DNA of 64,000 nucleotides, from assembly GCF_043678055.1 (NCBI RefSeq), contig NZ_JBHEQA010000001.1:186001-250000 (forward strand). The letters are read 5' to 3'. Source of the stretch: Spongiimicrobium salis (GTDB taxonomy: Bacteria > Bacteroidota > Bacteroidia > Flavobacteriales > Flavobacteriaceae). The first letter of the stretch is position 1. Each line of letters starts with the position of its first letter. Shown piece by piece: positions 61,989 through 64,000 of the stretch. Made by a program: the position numbers and the translations under genes. The notes beneath the pieces are model-generated. The model saw only the letters and a program-made list of their open reading frames with translations. It was not told where the DNA came from and searched no databases.

Positions 61989-62095
61989 GGGCATCTAAGG
62001 GAACAAACCTCATGGTACCATAGCAGATATCTCTGTGTTTGAACCCTTTTCTACTATGTATTGATAGCCTATTGATTTCCCTTTGTTTTTATGAG

Positions 62096-62779
62096 CTAGA
62101 TCTTAAACGACACCATACCGCAATCCATGGGGAATACCTGTCCTGAAAAAGAAGCTGCCTTTTCAGACATTAAAAATTGGGCGGTAGCGGCCACTTCCTT
62201 AGGACTCAAGAAGCGTTTTAAGGGGTGGCGTTGGGTGATGTTTTCAATCATTTTTTCATTGCGTAACAATTTGGCGGCCAGGGAGGTATCCGTTACCGTA
62301 GGGGCAATGGCGTTGACCCTTATGGTAGGTGCCAATTCAGCGCCCAAGGACTTTACCAAACCTTCAACAGCTGATTTTGAAGTAGCCACACTGGCATGAA
62401 AAGGCATGCCCAAGGCGGATGCTACCGTACTAAAGAGTAAAATGGCCGGGTTGGTCCCTTTCTTAAGCTGTGGCAAATATTGCTGAATGGCCTTAACAGC
62501 ACCCATAACATTAATTTCAAAATCGGCCCGGAAATCCTCCATGCTCAACCTGGAAATTGGTTTTAAATTAATACTTCCGGGACAATAGATCAGTCCGTCC
62601 AATTCATCAATTTCGGGCAAATCATCGCTCAAAATATCACAGGAATAATGAGTGACATGGGCAGGGATTCTTTCGGGTTCCGTTCTACTGATATTAAAAA
62701 TCTGATCGGTATCGGACAATAGTTCCAGAATGGCATTACCTATACCTTTACTTCCTCCAATGATGGCTATTTTTCTCAT
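62096..62779 (-). CDS. Short-chain dehydrogenase lacking the usual catalytic tyrosine
   Basis: A 227-residue SDR. KIAIIGGSKGIGNAILELLS is the cofactor site, GLIYCPGSINLKP lies near 85, and the catalytic serine is in LFSTVASALGM near 120. The usual YxxxK position reads VATSK, so the tyrosine is replaced by valine. IRVNAIAPTVTDT is the family's C-terminal motif. It follows folE and PTPS in one operon, so a role in reducing a pterin (sepiapterin-reductase-like) is plausible but not shown. Confidence 0.82.
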   Translation of the reverse strand: MRKIAIIGGSKGIGNAILELLSDTDQIFNISRTEPERIPAHVTHYSCDILSDDLPEIDELDGLIYCPGSINLKPISRLSMEDFRADFEINVMGAVKAIQQYLPQLKKGTNPAILLFSTVASALGMPFHASVATSKSAVEGLVKSLGAELAPTIRVNAIAPTVTDTSLAAKLLRNEKMIENITQRHPLKRFLSPKEVAATAQFLMSEKAASFSGQVFPMDCGMVSFKI

Positions 62780-62785
62780 GACATC

Positions 62786-63469
62786 TTATGAATTTACATA
62801 ATTTTGTAGTTCCGCTATTTTATGGGGCGTATTGAACTTACCGCCATAAAAAGAGGTCACAGTGGCAGAGGTATCGTCTTTTATACCACGGGAAGACACA
62901 CAGAGGTGTTTTGCATCGATAATGACCGCTACATCTTCCGTATCCAATATGTTGATCAGTTCAAGGGCAATCTGATTGGTCAAACGTTCTTGTACTTGAG
63001 GTCTTTTTGCATAATACTGCACAATGCGATTCAGTTTGGAAAGTCCAATAACCTTACCGGAGGAGATGTAGGCCACGTGCGCTTTCCCTATAATAGGTAC
63101 AAAATGGTGTTCACAGTTGGAATAAAAAGTGATATTTTTTTCCACCAACATCTGATTGTATTGATATTTATTATCAAATAGGGCAATTTTAGGTTTGTTG
63201 TTCGGGTTTAAACCGGAAAAAATTTCTTCGATATACATTTTTGCCACTCGGTTGGGCGTCCCCTTTAAGGAATCGTCAGTTAAATCTAACCCCATTACCT
63301 CCATGATCTGCCCGAACAGATCCGCGATTTGTACTTTTTTTTCTTCGTCGGATAATACAAAAGCATCGCATCGCATAGGGGTTTCCAATCCTGTGGAAAT
63401 GTGGTCATCACCTATTTCTTCATCCGTAAACCCATTTAAGGATTTGTTTTCAATAAGGGTATTCAACAT
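62786..63469 (-). CDS. folE: GTP cyclohydrolase I
   Basis: A 227-residue cytoplasmic enzyme that makes dihydroneopterin triphosphate from GTP. Family motifs include KGTPNRVAKMYIEEIFSGL, NCEHHFVPIIGKAHVAY (zinc ligands Cys and His), VIGLSKLNRIVQYYAKRPQ, and KHLCVSSRGIKD (third zinc ligand Cys). The N-terminal ~40 residues are a variable extension. It overlaps the PTPS gene by 20 bases, so translation is coupled. Confidence 0.95.
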   Translation of the reverse strand: MLNTLIENKSLNGFTDEEIGDDHISTGLETPMRCDAFVLSDEEKKVQIADLFGQIMEVMGLDLTDDSLKGTPNRVAKMYIEEIFSGLNPNNKPKIALFDNKYQYNQMLVEKNITFYSNCEHHFVPIIGKAHVAYISSGKVIGLSKLNRIVQYYAKRPQVQERLTNQIALELINILDTEDVAVIIDAKHLCVSSRGIKDDTSATVTSFYGGKFNTPHKIAELQNYVNS

Positions 63470-63860
63470 AATTTCTTGCTGTTTCGTTCAACTTAATCTT
63501 TAATTCCAAATTTGACTCAATTTCTGCTCGTAATAAGTCGTAAATGACTATGGCAATATTCTCTGCAGTCGGATTTAATTCCGAAAACTCTATCGTATCC
63601 AGGTTGAGGTTTTTATGGTCAAACCTTTTTATAATTTTTTCTTTGATCAGATCTGATAAGATTTTGGCGTCCATGACATAACCCGTTTCTTCATCGACCG
63701 TACCGATGACCTTAACCTCTAGGTCATAATTGTGCCCGTGATAATTGGGATTATTGCATTTTCCAAAAATGATTTGATTCTTTTCCTCACTCCAATTTTT
63801 ATTATGCAATCGATGTGCTGCATTAAAATGTTCGCAACGTATTATGGCAACTCTGTTCAT
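63450..63860 (-). CDS. 6-pyruvoyl-tetrahydropterin synthase-like protein (PTPS/QueD family)
   Basis: A 136-residue enzyme of the PTPS/QueD family. The zinc histidines are in HFNAAHRLH and HGHNYDL; the catalytic cysteine lies in FGKCNNPNYHGHNY, which is closer to animal PTPS than to typical QueD. ATG at 63860 is chosen over 63881 because a -7-like box (TATTTTTG, 63883-63890, minus) lies against the upstream codon. Its place before folE and an SDR suggests tetrahydropterin synthesis rather than queuosine; no other queuosine genes are in view. Confidence 0.9.
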   Translation of the reverse strand: MNRVAIIRCEHFNAAHRLHNKNWSEEKNQIIFGKCNNPNYHGHNYDLEVKVIGTVDEETGYVMDAKILSDLIKEKIIKRFDHKNLNLDTIEFSELNPTAENIAIVIYDLLRAEIESNLELKIKLNETARNYVEYPY

Positions 63861-63944
63861 GCTCTTTTTAGCTTTTGGCATACAAAAATACTCATATTTT
63901 GTTTAATAAATAAGTAAAATTATTAAACAATAATTCAAAACCTA

Positions 63945-63952
63945 TACCTTTG
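63945..63952 (+). promoter_or_regulatory. -7-like promoter box for the right-edge gene
   Basis: TACCTTTG matches TAnnTTTG and lies 34 bases before an ATG. No clear -33 box is seen. Confidence 0.4.
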
Positions 63953-63985
63953 CACAAAGAATCCAGTAGTATTTATTCGTAATCT

Positions 63986-64000
63986 ATGGAAACAACAAAA
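63986..64000 (+). CDS. Start of a gene cut by the right edge
   Basis: ATG at 63986 begins METTK and continues out of the window. A promoter-like box lies just upstream and it is divergent from PTPS. Nothing can be said of its product. Confidence 0.35.

Larger units (their letters stand above)
61540..62095. other. Gap with a hairpin and an AraC fragment
   Basis: About 550 AT-rich bases between the hybrid kinase and the SDR gene. It holds the hairpin at 61629-61665 and the AraC C-terminal remnant at 61851-61988. Nothing else is recognised. Confidence 0.45.

Overview
The window is a stretch of chromosome from a member of the Bacteroidota, most likely a marine Flavobacteriaceae. The support is a type III glutamine synthetase beside a eukaryote-like type II enzyme, a TonB-dependent receptor with a carboxypeptidase-regulatory-like N-terminus, DUF4199 and M1-peptidase/ABC-permease proteins, many AraC and LytTR regulators, lipoprotein signals and TAnnTTTG-type promoters. 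No phage, transposase, integrase or CRISPR array was seen.

Layout. 1-7.5 kb is housekeeping: glnN (cut by the left edge), divergent type II glutamine synthetase, a glycerophosphodiesterase broken by one base in a G6 run, a surface carboxypeptidase-D-like protein, a Ca/Na exchanger, a small conserved protein, apt and tRNA-Arg(ACG). 7.5-14.2 kb is an accessory block at the 3' end of that tRNA. Several copies of the tRNA tail, each followed by a hairpin, and a 90-bp direct repeat flank a TonB receptor/NAD(P)-binding protein operon and a divergent sigma-54 activator, with a sigma-54 promoter between them. 14.4-20.9 kb holds a LytS/LytTR two-component system with a matching LytTR double site in front of a divergent alpha/beta hydrolase lipoprotein, then small secreted proteins, a serine hydrolase and a trypsin-like protease. 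21.1-25.6 kb is an ABC exporter-like operon whose last permease is fused to an M1 aminopeptidase. 25.8-32.8 kb has an exported thiol-dioxygenase-like protein and an ECF sigma-factor operon bracketed by two related PD40 beta-propeller lipoproteins.

32.9-52.3 kb is rich in beta-lactamase-fold serine hydrolases (four here, five in the window), CPBP membrane proteases, AraC and Crp regulators, an LRR protein and many small oxidoreductases (NmrA, FMN reductases, flavodoxin-fold quinone reductase, MDR, SDR), with DoxX, DUF1772, DUF5367 and DUF983 membrane proteins. Two of these operons share a 36-nt upstream element at the same distance from a candidate -7 box. 52.3-61.5 kb encodes a TolB-like/TPR/AraC fusion regulator and a signalling operon: a 1401-residue hybrid histidine kinase, CheR, stand-alone CheB and a REC-kinase-REC protein, with no chemoreceptor nearby. 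62-63.9 kb is a pterin operon (animal-like PTPS, folE, SDR).

The strongest leads for something new are the tRNA-tail array with its island, the shared 36-nt element, the palindrome between the two glutamine synthetases, the LytTR site, the exported thiol dioxygenase, the C-terminal module shared by three unrelated enzymes, and the CheR/CheB/kinase operon without a receptor. All domain calls come from reading motifs by eye; no database search was run.
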